From: Nitrospira sp.
GTDB lineage: Bacteria; Nitrospirota; Thermodesulfovibrionia; UBA6902
DNA length: 64,000 nt
Assembly (NCBI GenBank): GCA_016784355.1
Contig: JADHUV010000005.1
Span: forward strand, 1-64,000
Direction: 5' to 3'
Position 1 is the first letter of the stretch. Each line of letters starts with the position of its first letter. Of this stretch, positions 20,257 through 32,413 are shown piece by piece. The position numbers were made by a program, and so were the translations under genes. The notes below the pieces were generated by a model. The model was not told where the DNA came from. It worked only from the letters and a program-made list of their open reading frames with translations, and did no database searches.

Positions 20257-21942
20257 ATGTTTTTAAATAAATTAAAAATATCTCACAAAATCATTGTTGT
20301 CATAACAGCCGGGATTCTGATATCCTCTGCATTTGCTGTCCTGACGGTATATATGGGCAAGGGGCAGATCAACAGACTTGAAAGCATCTATAAAAAAAAT
20401 GTCATACCTCTTGATAACCTTCGAAGGATCCAGATGATTTTCAGGGAACTCGAGTTTTACATGACCGGCGTAACCTCCGACGTTGTAGCCCCAATAGGAG
20501 CGGGTATGCATCTTGAAAAGAGTATTGCAGATATTGACCAACTCTGGATCGATCTTCAGCCTCACCTTACAGATGAAGAAGCAAAGGGCCAGTTTTCAGA
20601 AGGATTCAGAGGATTTAAAAAACTGGCATCAGAATTAAAAACAATTTACTTGAACGAGAAGATTGAGGATGTTGCCGATGTATATGATGAATGGCTTGAT
20701 TTTAAGCCCCTTTTATATAAGAGCATAGACAAACTGGCGGATAACCAGAAACTCTCGGTCAAGGATTATTATGAGTCTGCCACAACTCTTATATTAAGAA
20801 TAAACAAGATCATCGGCGGTGTTTCGATCTTCATACTTTTTGGCTTTGTAGCGCTTGCCGCTTATACAATCAAAACCATCACAAAGCCAATCGCGATTGT
20901 AGTAGGCGAGGCCGAGCATATTGCAGACGGCGATTTGACACGCACTATAGAAGTTTATTCAGAGGATGAGATGGGCAGTATGGCCGGCTCGCTTAATATA
21001 ATGATAGATAACCTGCGGGACTCCTTCCAGAAAATCGCGAGCTCAATACATAATATTTCAACTGAAACACTGGGACTCTCCGACCTCTCAAAAAACCTGT
21101 TAAGCGGCGCCGAAGAGCAAAGGAGCAAAACCGAACAGGTAGCCGTAGCCTCAACTGAGATGTCACAGACCATCGTAGACATGGCGAAAAATACATCAGA
21201 TGCAACGGATGCTACAAGGGAATCTTTTGAAACAGCTGAAGAGGGCAAAACTATCGTAAATGAAACAGTCGAGAGCATAACAAAACTTGCCGATAGCGTT
21301 AGTAATGCCTCAGCATCAATTGAGGGACTCGGGAAAAACCTTGAAGAAATAGATCAGATCGTCTCTGTAATACAGGATATAGCAAACCAGACTAATCTGC
21401 TTGCATTGAATGCAGCCATAGAGGCAGCACGTTCAGGAGAGCATGGACGAGGCTTTGCAGTTGTTGCGGAAGAAGTCAAAAAACTTGCGGAGCGTACAGC
21501 AAAAGCAACTGATGAAATCGGTGCAAAAATAACTGCAATACAGTCCGAGAGCAAGGCCTCCATAGCTATCATGGGCAAGGGCACATCTTTAGCAAAGGCA
21601 TCTGTAGAGAATGCAGCAAAGGCGGGTGAGGCCCTTCAAAAAATAGTTCAGAGTTCTGACAATGTCATGGACATGGTTCAGCGAGTATCCGTAGCAACAG
21701 AAGAACAATCGGCTGCTGCTGAAGAAGTATCTCAAAATATGGAACAGATAGCGGGACTCATAACCGAACACTGCGGTATAGCGGAAAGCGTGGAAAAAGC
21801 CTCGGAACACCTGAGCAACATGGCCCGCGAGGTTACTGAACTGACCTCACACTTTAAGACCGGAGACAGTGCATCTGCTGGAGCATCTATAACCAGGGAT
21901 AGTAAAAACAATCCCAATCCGCATATTGAACATTTATCATAA
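20257..21942 (+). CDS. methyl-accepting chemotaxis protein, four-helix-bundle-type sensor
   Basis: The 561-residue receptor has two membrane segments (about 10-30 and 190-210) flanking a mostly helical periplasmic region of about 160 residues, like 4HB_MCP sensors ([20 protein letters not shown]). HAMP ([20 protein letters not shown]) and the signalling domain follow, with an intact tip ([40 protein letters not shown]). GAGGTG lies eight bases before the ATG and a sigma-28 promoter lies further upstream. The next gene is a close paralogue. Confidence 0.93.
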   Translation: MFLNKLKISHKIIVVITAGILISSAFAVLTVYMGKGQINRLESIYKKNVIPLDNLRRIQMIFRELEFYMTGVTSDVVAPIGAGMHLEKSIADIDQLWIDLQPHLTDEEAKGQFSEGFRGFKKLASELKTIYLNEKIEDVADVYDEWLDFKPLLYKSIDKLADNQKLSVKDYYESATTLILRINKIIGGVSIFILFGFVALAAYTIKTITKPIAIVVGEAEHIADGDLTRTIEVYSEDEMGSMAGSLNIMIDNLRDSFQKIASSIHNISTETLGLSDLSKNLLSGAEEQRSKTEQVAVASTEMSQTIVDMAKNTSDATDATRESFETAEEGKTIVNETVESITKLADSVSNASASIEGLGKNLEEIDQIVSVIQDIANQTNLLALNAAIEAARSGEHGRGFAVVAEEVKKLAERTAKATDEIGAKITAIQSESKASIAIMGKGTSLAKASVENAAKAGEALQKIVQSSDNVMDMVQRVSVATEEQSAAAEEVSQNMEQIAGLITEHCGIAESVEKASEHLSNMAREVTELTSHFKTGDSASAGASITRDSKNNPNPHIEHLS

Positions 21943-21989
21943 ATGATAAATATCAGTCAGATTAAGAGAGGGGAGGAATATTAATAAAT

Positions 21990-23725
<1,736 letters not shown>

Positions 23726-23880
23726 TTATGAATACCATTTTCAATAATATACTACATCACATACCACCAACTCGCATATTTATTACATCTTCGACTAAAG
23801 TTTTATTCGAGAATACTGATAGAGTAAATATGCACGGCAAGACCTTAGGTCTAAATAAACCACTTTTAACGGAGGGAAAG

Positions 23881-24328
23881 ATGAAAAAAGTTTTAACAGT
23901 ATTTGTAGCAATTGCAATGTTGTTAGTAGCAGGACAGGTAATGGCGGAAAAGGTGCCGACACCGGAATCTCATGACGGGATCACTATTGTAACTGCCGAC
24001 TGGGTAAAGGATAACCTTGCCGGCATAACTGTAGTAGATGCAAGAAAAAAAGGTGAATTTGTTGAGAAACATATATCCCGGTGCAATCAATGCATACTAC
24101 AGTGAAAAAAGCGCCAAGACCGTGGACTTTGATGAAAGCAAGGACAAATTTAAATTAGATAAGTACCCGTCAGACAAGAATGCCAAGATCGTTGTATACT
24201 GTAACGGCCCAGCTTGCTGGAAATCTTTTAAATCCGCAATGCTTCTGGTCAAAAACGGCTACACTAATGTCTTCTGGCTCAGAGATGGTTTTCCAGGCTG
24301 GCTTGACAAGGGATACCCTGTAGAGTAA
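23881..24328 (+). pseudogene. secreted rhodanese-like sulfurtransferase with a frameshift
   Basis: The gene starts at 23881 after a GGAGGG site and encodes a signal peptide (KKVLTVFVAIAMLLVAG then QVMAE). The rhodanese start AGITVVDARKKGEFVEKHI is followed, one frame over, by PGAINAYYSEK, the active loop YCNGPACWKS with its catalytic cysteine, and VFWLRDGFPGWLDKGYPVE. The break is one extra base in the ATATAT run at 24071-24076. Both halves are otherwise well conserved, so this could be an assembly error or a fresh mutation. Periplasmic single-domain rhodaneses handle sulfane sulfur; the substrate is unknown. Confidence 0.88.
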
Positions 24329-24353
24329 AAATTCGCATATAAATGTACCTTTG

Positions 24354-24380
24354 AAGGGGCTATTTAGCCCCTTTTTTTTT
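24354..24380 (+). terminator. rho-independent terminator after the rhodanese gene
   Basis: A perfect eight-base-pair stem, AAGGGGCT/AGCCCCTT, with the loop ATTT runs into a long T tract ending at 24380. It lies 26 bases after the rhodanese stop. Confidence 0.93.
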
Positions 24381-24427
24381 ATCTGAATGACTTCTCCTGC
24401 CCGCAGTGGTAATATAATTCACTTCTT

Positions 24428-25252
24428 ATGAAAACATTATCCTTTCCCAAAGCAAAAGTTATAATTATGAAAACCACATACATTCTGATAACCGCATTAC
24501 TATATTTGGGAATGCCGTTTATTTCACACGCAATAGAAGGCTCAGACTATCTACAATTCAAGATCATCAACACATACCCTCATGACCCTGAGGCATTTAC
24601 GCAGGGTCTGGTGTATGAAGATGGCCTCCTTTATGAGTCCACGGGAAGATACGGATATTCGTCCCTGCGCAAAACAGATATACAGAGCGGCAGAATATTA
24701 AACATACACCATCTTCCGCCTCAGCTTTTCGGAGAGGGCACTGTGATATATAATGACAGGATAATTCAGCTTACGTGGAAACAGGGGGTTGGGTTTATAT
24801 ATGATAAAAAAGGGTTAAACCTCAATAGTTCCTTCAACTATGCTACTGAAGGCTGGGGCATCACACATGACGACAGCAGATTAATAATGAGTGACGGCAC
24901 AGATACCCTGTACTTTTTAAGTCCTGAATCCTACAAAAAAATCGGCTCTATCAAGGTCAGTTACAAGCAACAACCTGTGAACAACCTGAATGAACTGGAG
25001 TATATAAAAGGCAGAATATATGCCAATGTCTGGCGCACAAATAATATAGCGGTCATTAATCCTGAAACAGGTCATATAGAGGCATGGCTCAACCTTGAAA
25101 AACTTACAAGACTTGCCGGCGGAGATACTGCTTCAAAGACACTAAATGGTATAGCCTATGACCAAAAAAATGATAGGATATTCGTAACGGGCAAGCTCTG
25201 GCCTTATATATATGAAATAAAAGTTTTCACTCATGAAAAACTGCCGGAATAA
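24428..25252 (+). CDS. glutaminyl-peptide cyclotransferase (glutamine cyclotransferase family)
   Basis: The 274-residue protein belongs to the beta-propeller glutamine cyclotransferases, which form pyroglutamate at N-terminal glutamine in exported proteins. Family segments are YPHDPEAFTQGLVYEDGLLYES, QLFGEGTVIYNDRIIQLTWK, GWGITHDDSRLIMSDGTDTL and NELEYIKGRIYANVW. A signal peptide is clear from the methionine at 24467 (MKTTYILITALLYLGM). The upstream ATG at 24428 would give a longer n-region and neither start has a good ribosome-binding site. The stop abuts that of the convergent uvrB with no spacer. Confidence 0.9.
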   Translation: MKTLSFPKAKVIIMKTTYILITALLYLGMPFISHAIEGSDYLQFKIINTYPHDPEAFTQGLVYEDGLLYESTGRYGYSSLRKTDIQSGRILNIHHLPPQLFGEGTVIYNDRIIQLTWKQGVGFIYDKKGLNLNSSFNYATEGWGITHDDSRLIMSDGTDTLYFLSPESYKKIGSIKVSYKQQPVNNLNELEYIKGRIYANVWRTNNIAVINPETGHIEAWLNLEKLTRLAGGDTASKTLNGIAYDQKNDRIFVTGKLWPYIYEIKVFTHEKLPE

Positions 25253-27277
25253 CTACCTGCCTTTTCTCAACCCATACTCAAGCTGCTGCTTTTTAACAGC
25301 ACGCACACGATCTCTCAGAGCCGCTGCCTTCTCAAACTCCAGTTTATCAGCCGCATCTCTCATCTGTGCTTCTAACTCCCTCAAGTCCGCATCATCAATA
25401 TATAGTTCCTGAACTTCAGCGACCGCTGAGACAGTAAGATAATCTGCCTCATATACGGAACTTAAGATATTCTTTATCTCTTTTTTGATAGTGGTCGGGG
25501 TTATCCCATGCTGTTTATTGTACGCTCCCTGTATTATACGCCGCCTGTCTGTTTCATCCATTGCTGTCTTCATCGAGCCGGTTACCCTGTCGCCATAAAA
25601 TATGACCAGACCATTCACATTTCTCGCTGCCCGTCCTGCCGTTTGAATCAGTGATCTGCTTGATCTCAGAAATCCTTCCTTATCAGCATCTAAAACGGCC
25701 ACGAGCGAGACCTCCGGCAGATCAAGTCCCTCACGCAGGAGGTTAACTCCTACCAGAACATCAAAACCGCCCCTCCTGAGCTCTCCGAGTATCTCTACAC
25801 GCTCAAGAGTATCAATATCAGAATGCAGGTATTTTGCCCGGATACCCAATTCCAGATAATACTCGGTTATGTCCTCTGACATCTTCTTGGTAAGCGTGGT
25901 AACCAGCACCCTCTCACCCTTTACCGTCCTCTTTCTGATCTCACCTAGGAGGTCCTCAATCTGTCCGGTTACAGGACGCAGCTCAATGACAGGATCCATA
26001 AGTCCAGTCGGCCTGACTATCTGCTGCACAATACTGCCGCCTGACTTCTTAAGCTCATAATCAGCCGGAGTGGCCGAGACATATATCCCTTTCTTAAGCT
26101 TTGCCTCAAACTCGGCAAATTTCAGCGGCCGGTTATCCAGTGCCGAAGGAAGCCTGAAGCCATAGTTTATCAGCGTCTGTTTCCTGGCCTTATCACCGGC
26201 ATACATTCCGCCTATCTGTGGGATAGTGGCATGCGATTCATCGAGGACTATCAGCAGATCATCAGGGAAGTAATCAATTAGACAGAAAGATGCCTCCCCG
26301 GGAGCCCTGCCGCTTAGGTGCCGTGAGTAGTTTTCGATTCCGTGACAATACCCGAATTCGCGCATCATCTCCATATCAAAATGCACCTTCTGCTCCAGCC
26401 TCTTTGCCTCTAACTCCTGGCCCTGCCCGAGCAGTTCCGCCATTCTTTCCCGAAGCTCCAGATCAATAGCCTTTGCAGCCTTCTCGATCCTCGGCAGGTC
26501 TGTAACAAAATGACTATTGGGATAAATAGAAACCTTCTCAAGTTTTCTAAGCTTCGCCCCGGTCAAGGCATCAAACTCATATATACCATCAATCTCATCC
26601 CCGAAAAAATCAATATGCACGGCCTCACCCCCTGAAAAGGGAGGATATATATCTACAACATCACCTCTTACGCGGAATGACCCTCTTTTAAAGTCATCAT
26701 TCCGCTCATACAGGATAGCTATAAGCTGACGCAGCAGTTCCTCCCTGTCCAGACTCATACCTTCCTGCAGCAGCAGATGTTTGCCCAGATAGTCCTCTGG
26801 AGAGCCGATACCATATATACAGGAGACAGAGGCCACGATGATAACATCGCTCCGCTCAAGCACCGCCCGTGTTGCCGAGTGCCTGAGCCGGTCAATCTCA
26901 TCATTGATCATTGCATCTTTTTCAATATAGGTATCTGAGGCCGGCATATATGCCTCGGGCTGGTAATAGTCATAATAGCTGACAAAGTATTCAACCGCAT
27001 TATCCGGGAAAAAAGATTTAAACTCACCGTATAACTGAGCCGCAAGAGTCTTATTGTGAGCTATAATCAGGGCAGGCCTGTTTAGATTGGCAATGACATT
27101 GGCTATGGTAAAAGTCTTACCCGAACCTGTAACACCCAGAAGGACCTGATGAGGCTCATCTCCAAGTATCCCATCCGTCAACCTGCGTATGGCCTCAGGC
27201 TGATCTCCTTGAGGCTCAAAATCAGAGACTAGGCGGAACACCCCTGGCGGGCAGCTGTTTAAATGATCCTGTTGCAT
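25253..27277 (-). CDS. uvrB: excinuclease ABC subunit B
   Basis: UvrB is the damage-verifying helicase of nucleotide excision repair. The 674-residue protein has the Walker A loop [12 protein letters not shown], the DNA-clamping beta-hairpin region ([21 protein letters not shown]), the DESH box, the helicase motif [20 protein letters not shown], the YAD-like region and a C-terminal UVR domain ([20 protein letters not shown]) that contacts UvrC. Length and order are normal. It stands alone; a uvrA homologue lies at 55-58 kb. Confidence 0.97.
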   Translation of the reverse strand: MQQDHLNSCPPGVFRLVSDFEPQGDQPEAIRRLTDGILGDEPHQVLLGVTGSGKTFTIANVIANLNRPALIIAHNKTLAAQLYGEFKSFFPDNAVEYFVSYYDYYQPEAYMPASDTYIEKDAMINDEIDRLRHSATRAVLERSDVIIVASVSCIYGIGSPEDYLGKHLLLQEGMSLDREELLRQLIAILYERNDDFKRGSFRVRGDVVDIYPPFSGGEAVHIDFFGDEIDGIYEFDALTGAKLRKLEKVSIYPNSHFVTDLPRIEKAAKAIDLELRERMAELLGQGQELEAKRLEQKVHFDMEMMREFGYCHGIENYSRHLSGRAPGEASFCLIDYFPDDLLIVLDESHATIPQIGGMYAGDKARKQTLINYGFRLPSALDNRPLKFAEFEAKLKKGIYVSATPADYELKKSGGSIVQQIVRPTGLMDPVIELRPVTGQIEDLLGEIRKRTVKGERVLVTTLTKKMSEDITEYYLELGIRAKYLHSDIDTLERVEILGELRRGGFDVLVGVNLLREGLDLPEVSLVAVLDADKEGFLRSSRSLIQTAGRAARNVNGLVIFYGDRVTGSMKTAMDETDRRRIIQGAYNKQHGITPTTIKKEIKNILSSVYEADYLTVSAVAEVQELYIDDADLRELEAQMRDAADKLEFEKAAALRDRVRAVKKQQLEYGLRKGR

Positions 27278-27396
27278 AAGCCAAAATATCTCACTGATAT
27301 TTAATCCTTTTGTCGGAATATCCTTAAACTAGTATAATAACAGGGTTGCCTTATAAGCTGTCTAGCTGAATAATTTATTTGAGTTCAAAAAATACT

Positions 27397-28113
27397 ATGA
27401 GTAAAAAGAACTTCTCAATCAAAGAGGTCATACAATTCGGCTGGAGAACGATGAAAGAGAATATCGTTTTTTTCGTCATGCTCCTTATTGTTGCATTTCT
27501 TATACCTATGCTTCCGAAAATCATGGCTAGTCTTTTTTTACAGGATTTTCCCGCACTGAATATCATGATGCAGATCTTAGGGAAACTCCTGGGAATTGTG
27601 GTGTATTTAGGTCTCTTAAAGGTCGGCCTGGTACTTTGTGACGGCAACAAACCAAAACTGACTGAATTGTTTTCATGCTTTCACCACCTAATCCGGTATA
27701 TACCGGCTATTATCTTTTGTGTCTTAACCTTTTACGGAATCCTTTTTCTTTTCATGGGTCCATGGATGATTGTCAGCCGATATACAGGAGAAAATGCCAT
27801 GGTTGCAGCTGCCACGGTCCTGAGCGCCCTGGCGTTTATGGCTTTTGTCATTTTCTGGATCGTAAAACTGAGCCTGTTTCCATACTATATTATTGATAAA
27901 AGATATGGTCCACTGAGGGCTCTGCAGGCCAGTGTAAAGGCTACAGCAGGCTCGATATGGCAACTGCTGCTTTTGAAGATAGTACTGATACTTATAAATT
28001 TTCTCGGGGGTATTACTGTTATCGGCCTGTTTGTTTCCTTACCCATATACATGATAGCAGATGCGTATGTCTACCGGAAGCTTATGACTTCCTGCACAGC
28101 GGAGGTATGCTGA
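27397..28113 (+). CDS. multi-pass integral membrane protein of unknown function
   Basis: The protein of about 238 residues has roughly five or six hydrophobic segments (IVFFVMLLIVAFLIPML, IVVYLGLLKVGLVL, IPAIIFCVLTFYGILFLF, VLSALAFMAFVIFWIV, LLLLKIVLILINFL, VIGLFVSLPIYMIADAY). The patterns IKEVIQFGWRTMKENI and YGPLRALQASVKAT are like DUF975/DUF4013-type membrane proteins, where repeated helical blocks begin with a W/G-containing amphipathic helix, but I cannot place it firmly. I use the ATG at 27397 rather than a TTG 18 bases earlier; neither has a ribosome-binding site. Its 3' end overlaps the convergent phosphoesterase gene by 32 bases. Confidence 0.65.
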   Translation: MSKKNFSIKEVIQFGWRTMKENIVFFVMLLIVAFLIPMLPKIMASLFLQDFPALNIMMQILGKLLGIVVYLGLLKVGLVLCDGNKPKLTELFSCFHHLIRYIPAIIFCVLTFYGILFLFMGPWMIVSRYTGENAMVAAATVLSALAFMAFVIFWIVKLSLFPYYIIDKRYGPLRALQASVKATAGSIWQLLLLKIVLILINFLGGITVIGLFVSLPIYMIADAYVYRKLMTSCTAEVC

Positions 28114-29257
28114 GCAGCTCTCTCTCAATATCAATTATAGTGATTTCCGGCGGCGCAAGAAATCTGATCGGCGGACCCGCGGTTCCTGTACCACGGCTCA
28201 CATAAATAGCCGACCCTTTAGCAAGCCTCTTAAATCCCGTATGATGCCGAAATATGCACATGACCGCAAGCTGCATAGGGAATATCTGCCCGTTATGTGT
28301 ATGTCCGGAAAGCTGCAGGTCAAAAAGACCCAGACTCTCGCCTTCCACCTCTGTCTTATGTTTCAGTAAAACTGTGTACAGACTATCCGGCAGGGCTGAA
28401 AGTATATCCCGCTCTGTGGCCTGATCAGTACGCCTGTGATAACTCGCGGTCTCCCCGCCAATAAAATCCACGCCTGCAATATTCAGTTTATTTCCTATGG
28501 TCTGCCCCTCCGCCCTTAAAAGGGTGAAGCCGACCTCTTCTATATATCCGGACGTGCTGCTGAGTCCTCCATAAAATTCATGATTGCCTATAACCGCAAA
28601 TTTTCCGAGCGGGGCCTTAATGTTCTTCAGCATCGACTTCATATGGCCTATATGCTTAACCCCTCCATCCAGCAGATCACCTGTTGATACAATGAGATCA
28701 GGGCCGGCCTCTTCAGTCATTGCAATTACCTTTTTCAGGACTTTTTCTCCGACAATAACACCAAGGTGCAGATCCGCGATTTGAACAATTCTTATCCGTT
28801 CTGTACCGGCCGGAAGTTTATCTGTCTTCAGAGTAAGATGCTCAACCCTAATCTGCTTTGCCTCATAATAACCATATAGATTCACAAAAAATGCCAGGGC
28901 CAGGGGGTAAAAGAATATGTTTTCCGGCGATATGATCTGCGCACCGGAAAAAAGATGGCCAGCATATTCAGGATTAAGAATAAAATAATTATATACATCC
29001 AGCATAAACGCAAGTGGAAAAAAGATCACAAGCAAAGAGAGCCAGTAAAAAACCAGGTATGACCAGAATGTAACACTCCTTTTACTGCCCCTCAGGCTGT
29101 AAATATGTATAAGCGTAGGAGACACGGCCATGATCAGCAGCAGCAGTCCAAGTAAAAAATTTACCGGAAACTCCGGAGACAGAACAGCGATGATTTTATA
29201 ATAAAGATGGAGATTTGCAGCAGCGTAAGATAAAACTATAAATAGAAATATAATCAT
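28082..29257 (-). CDS. membrane-anchored metallophosphoesterase, paralogue of the gene at 470
   Basis: The 391-residue protein repeats the plan of the gene at 470-1609: about four N-terminal membrane segments, then a calcineurin-like domain with IRIVQIADLHLG, VSTGDLLDGG, VIGNHEFYGG, LLKHKTE and LSGHTHNGQIFP. Both end in a similar GTGTAGPPIRFLAPPEITII tail. The start overlaps the stop of the upstream RND permease gene by four bases, so it is translationally coupled to the efflux operon, and it may act on a lipid or envelope phosphoester. The substrate cannot be told. Confidence 0.87.
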   Translation of the reverse strand: MIIFLFIVLSYAAANLHLYYKIIAVLSPEFPVNFLLGLLLLIMAVSPTLIHIYSLRGSKRSVTFWSYLVFYWLSLLVIFFPLAFMLDVYNYFILNPEYAGHLFSGAQIISPENIFFYPLALAFFVNLYGYYEAKQIRVEHLTLKTDKLPAGTERIRIVQIADLHLGVIVGEKVLKKVIAMTEEAGPDLIVSTGDLLDGGVKHIGHMKSMLKNIKAPLGKFAVIGNHEFYGGLSSTSGYIEEVGFTLLRAEGQTIGNKLNIAGVDFIGGETASYHRRTDQATERDILSALPDSLYTVLLKHKTEVEGESLGLFDLQLSGHTHNGQIFPMQLAVMCIFRHHTGFKRLAKGSAIYVSRGTGTAGPPIRFLAPPEITIIDIERELLSIPPLCRKS

Positions 29258-32200
29258 TTTGCATACGGCTTTTCATGCTGTATGAAAAACATCAGAAGAG
29301 ACGGAATTACAAAAACCGTAAATATTGTTGAAAGAGCAAGCCCCCCTAAAATAACACTGCCGAGACCACGATAAAGCTCCGAACCAGGCCCGGGCCAAAG
29401 CACAAGAGGAAGCATCCCGAATATACTGGTGGTCGCACTCATATAAATCGGCCTAAGTCTTGACCTCGTAGAATCCAGTACAGCCTCTTTATACCCCATA
29501 CCATTAAAGCGTATATTATTGAGAGCCTGATGAACGATCAGGATAGCATTATTGACGACTACCCCGATAAGTATAACAAAGCCCAGCATGGTCAATATAT
29601 CAAACGGAGTAGGGACACCTGAAAATTTTGTAGAATACTGATTTATCAGGGCCAATCCCATAAACCCGCCAGCACCGGCAAGGGGAACGGTGAACATTAT
29701 TATCAGGGGATAGAGAAAATTACCGAAAAGGGCCGCCATCAGCAGATAAGATATTAGTCCGGCAAGGATAAAATTCCACTGAAGGACATTTCTGGTCTCT
29801 TTCAGCTTATCAGCGACACCACTCATTGATACGGACATCCCCGGACCTACAAGACCCATGGCCTTTACAGCCGGAATGACCTTTTCATTTATTATATCCA
29901 TGGCTCCTTCCAAAGGAAGATCCGCCGGCGGTGTTACCTGCAGCGTTATGGTTCTCTGACGCTCAAGGTGACGTATCTCATTAATACCGGTGGTACGCTG
30001 CAGAGATGCAAGAGAGGAAACCTGCACCGTCCTGCCTTCGGGGGTAGATAAGATCGCCTTGTACAACTCCTCAGGTGTATCTATTGTCATTTCAGAGGCC
30101 TTAAGAATCAGGTCGATCTTCTTTTTACCTTCCTCCTTAAACTCTCCTATCTTCCTGCCGTCCATGAGTACGTCCAGCGCTACGCCCAGATCACCGGAAC
30201 TCATTTTCAAGGCACTAAGCCTTTCACGGTCAGGACTTAAGCGTACTTCAGGATACAGCAGCTCCAGCGAGGGCAAAGGTCGAATCTGGGCCATAGGCAT
30301 CTCTTTTTTGATAATGCCGAACATGGTACCGGCCGCGGCCACGATCCTGTTCATATCATCGCCCACAATATCCACCTCTACGGTACGCCCTCGTCCCAGA
30401 CTCGTCTGAAATATACCGGCCTGCATACTGACACCGAACATCCCTGGTATCGAGTTAATGTGCCTCATAAACATGGGCACCAGCTCTCCTGCACGCTGTA
30501 TATGCATACTTGTAGCACCCGCAATATTAAACCTGTCAGACCCAACAAAAAACATATTTTGTATTGCAGGGAATCCCTCATGATCCTTTCCTATATGCTC
30601 CTTTGTGGCATCAAAAAACTGATCACCGATATCCTTCATTTCATCATACGAAAGTCCAGGCGGAGGTATTAAAAGACTTATTACAAGATTTCGATTACCC
30701 TGTGGAAGATACTCACTTTTCGGAAGCAATATTAATACTGACGCAATAGACAGTGAGGTCAGCAGCACGATAGTAAACAGCCTTGCAAATACTGAACCGG
30801 TTGCAGCGCCGACCATTGCCATTATAATGTTCAGCAGCTTTCCGCCTATTGCATTTAATGCGCCTTTATCAGAATTCACCTTTTTCCGTCCTATAGTACT
30901 GAAGAGCTTTTCAGACAGCATGGGAATGACCAGGATCGAGACAAACAGGCTGAGCGTTACGGCACAGCTTACGGCAATGGCAATATCTCTGAAGAGCTGA
31001 CCTGATTCCTCCTTTACAAACACAACAGGAAGAAAGACCGCAACCGTTGTCAGGGTGGAGGCGAGTACCGCACCCCATACCTCACGAGTGCCGTCGTAGG
31101 CGGCTTCATAAGGACTTTTGCCCATACTCCTGTGGCGATCTATATTTTCAAGTACCACAATAGCATTATCAACAAGCATACCTACCGCAAAGGCTATACC
31201 GGCAAGACTTACGACATTGAGATTTCTGTCAAAGGCATTCATCACAATAAAAGTACCGATAACACTGATAGGAATCGCAGTTGCCACCACAATAGTAGAA
31301 GAAAGACTCCTTAAAAAAACCAGCAGTATAATAATTGCAAGGAAACCGCCGATCATAATATTCTGCTTTACAAGGTCTATAGCACCCTGGATATATGGAC
31401 GCTGGTCATAAACCCAGTCGAGATAAATCTTGCGAGGCTGCATTTTCTCCTTATTAAGCCAATCCACCGCCTCCTCAACCCGCCTGGTCATATCCAGAAT
31501 ATTTGTACCCGGCTCCGGCTTCACACCGATTGCAATGCCATCACGGGAGTTATGGATCATGGCCACGGACTTTTTCTGATACCCAAACTCAACCTCTGCG
31601 AGATCAGAAAGAAATACACGCCGTGTTCCATCAGACCGGACAACAATATTTTCTATGTCCTCAACACTTCTGAACTGGGCCACAGTCCTGATCCTGTAAT
31701 TTCTCCTGCCAACCCCCATAGTTCCCGCAGATACATCAATATTCTCTGTCTGAAGCACATGAATGATATCCGAGATTGTAAGCCCGAAGGAGGCCAACTT
31801 CACGGCATCTACAATAATGTGCATCTGCCGCTCCCGACCGCCGCCCATAAACAGATCAGCAACACCCTCCACCCTCTCAAGGTGCTGCTTTACTTCATTG
31901 TCAAAGAAAGTTTTATAAGTGCTTATGTGAGCGGGATTGTCCTCATCGGACTTCATAATGATCCATATAACCGGGGAAGTTGCGGCACCGGTTGCATTAA
32001 TAACGGGCTTTAAAACATTTTCAGGATAGGAGGGCACCTCATTAAGCTTGTTCGAGACCCTCAATAGTGCATCATCAACCTTGGTCCCTATACGGAAACG
32101 CAATGTGACAGAGCCTGCATTATTTAAGGAAGAACTCTCTAATTCCTGAAGCCCCGGAATACCCTTGAGGGCCTTTTCCTGCTCCTCTATAATATCCCTT

Positions 32201-32379
32201 TCGATCTCATAGGGAGTTGCACCTGGCCAGGCTGTTTTGACCTCTATCTCGGGGACAGTAACATCCGGAGTAAGCTGATAGGGCATCTGCTGAAGACCTA
32301 TCAGGCCGAAAATGACCACGAATATTATCCCTACGATCACGGTGACCGGTTTTTTTATTGCAAACTGAATTACATCCAT
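29254..32379 (-). CDS. RND efflux transporter, inner-membrane permease (HAE1-like)
   Basis: The 1041-residue protein is full length for an AcrB-type proton/drug antiporter with the internal two-fold repeat. It shows KKPVTVIVGIIFVVIFGLIG at the N terminus, the periplasmic porter region (TAWPGATPYEIERDI), the conserved GMLVDNAIVVLENIDRH with its proton-relay acid, and the C-terminal repeat (GVVVNNAILIVHQAL, SRLRPIYMSATTSIFGMLPL). With the adaptor and TolC-like genes upstream it forms a tripartite exporter. The substrate is not inferable; the relay lacks heavy-metal-type signatures that I would recognise. Confidence 0.95.
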   Translation of the reverse strand: MDVIQFAIKKPVTVIVGIIFVVIFGLIGLQQMPYQLTPDVTVPEIEVKTAWPGATPYEIERDIIEEQEKALKGIPGLQELESSSLNNAGSVTLRFRIGTKVDDALLRVSNKLNEVPSYPENVLKPVINATGAATSPVIWIIMKSDEDNPAHISTYKTFFDNEVKQHLERVEGVADLFMGGGRERQMHIIVDAVKLASFGLTISDIIHVLQTENIDVSAGTMGVGRRNYRIRTVAQFRSVEDIENIVVRSDGTRRVFLSDLAEVEFGYQKKSVAMIHNSRDGIAIGVKPEPGTNILDMTRRVEEAVDWLNKEKMQPRKIYLDWVYDQRPYIQGAIDLVKQNIMIGGFLAIIILLVFLRSLSSTIVVATAIPISVIGTFIVMNAFDRNLNVVSLAGIAFAVGMLVDNAIVVLENIDRHRSMGKSPYEAAYDGTREVWGAVLASTLTTVAVFLPVVFVKEESGQLFRDIAIAVSCAVTLSLFVSILVIPMLSEKLFSTIGRKKVNSDKGALNAIGGKLLNIIMAMVGAATGSVFARLFTIVLLTSLSIASVLILLPKSEYLPQGNRNLVISLLIPPPGLSYDEMKDIGDQFFDATKEHIGKDHEGFPAIQNMFFVGSDRFNIAGATSMHIQRAGELVPMFMRHINSIPGMFGVSMQAGIFQTSLGRGRTVEVDIVGDDMNRIVAAAGTMFGIIKKEMPMAQIRPLPSLELLYPEVRLSPDRERLSALKMSSGDLGVALDVLMDGRKIGEFKEEGKKKIDLILKASEMTIDTPEELYKAILSTPEGRTVQVSSLASLQRTTGINEIRHLERQRTITLQVTPPADLPLEGAMDIINEKVIPAVKAMGLVGPGMSVSMSGVADKLKETRNVLQWNFILAGLISYLLMAALFGNFLYPLIIMFTVPLAGAGGFMGLALINQYSTKFSGVPTPFDILTMLGFVILIGVVVNNAILIVHQALNNIRFNGMGYKEAVLDSTRSRLRPIYMSATTSIFGMLPLVLWPGPGSELYRGLGSVILGGLALSTIFTVFVIPSLLMFFIQHEKPYAK

Positions 32380-32413
32380 ATTAGTATTTTCCGCTTAATG
32401 ACAGTGACATACT

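Noticed and set aside
20051-20266. Open frame of 71 codons upstream of the chemoreceptor
   Set aside because: It covers the sigma-28 promoter and the next gene's ribosome-binding site and has no family pattern.
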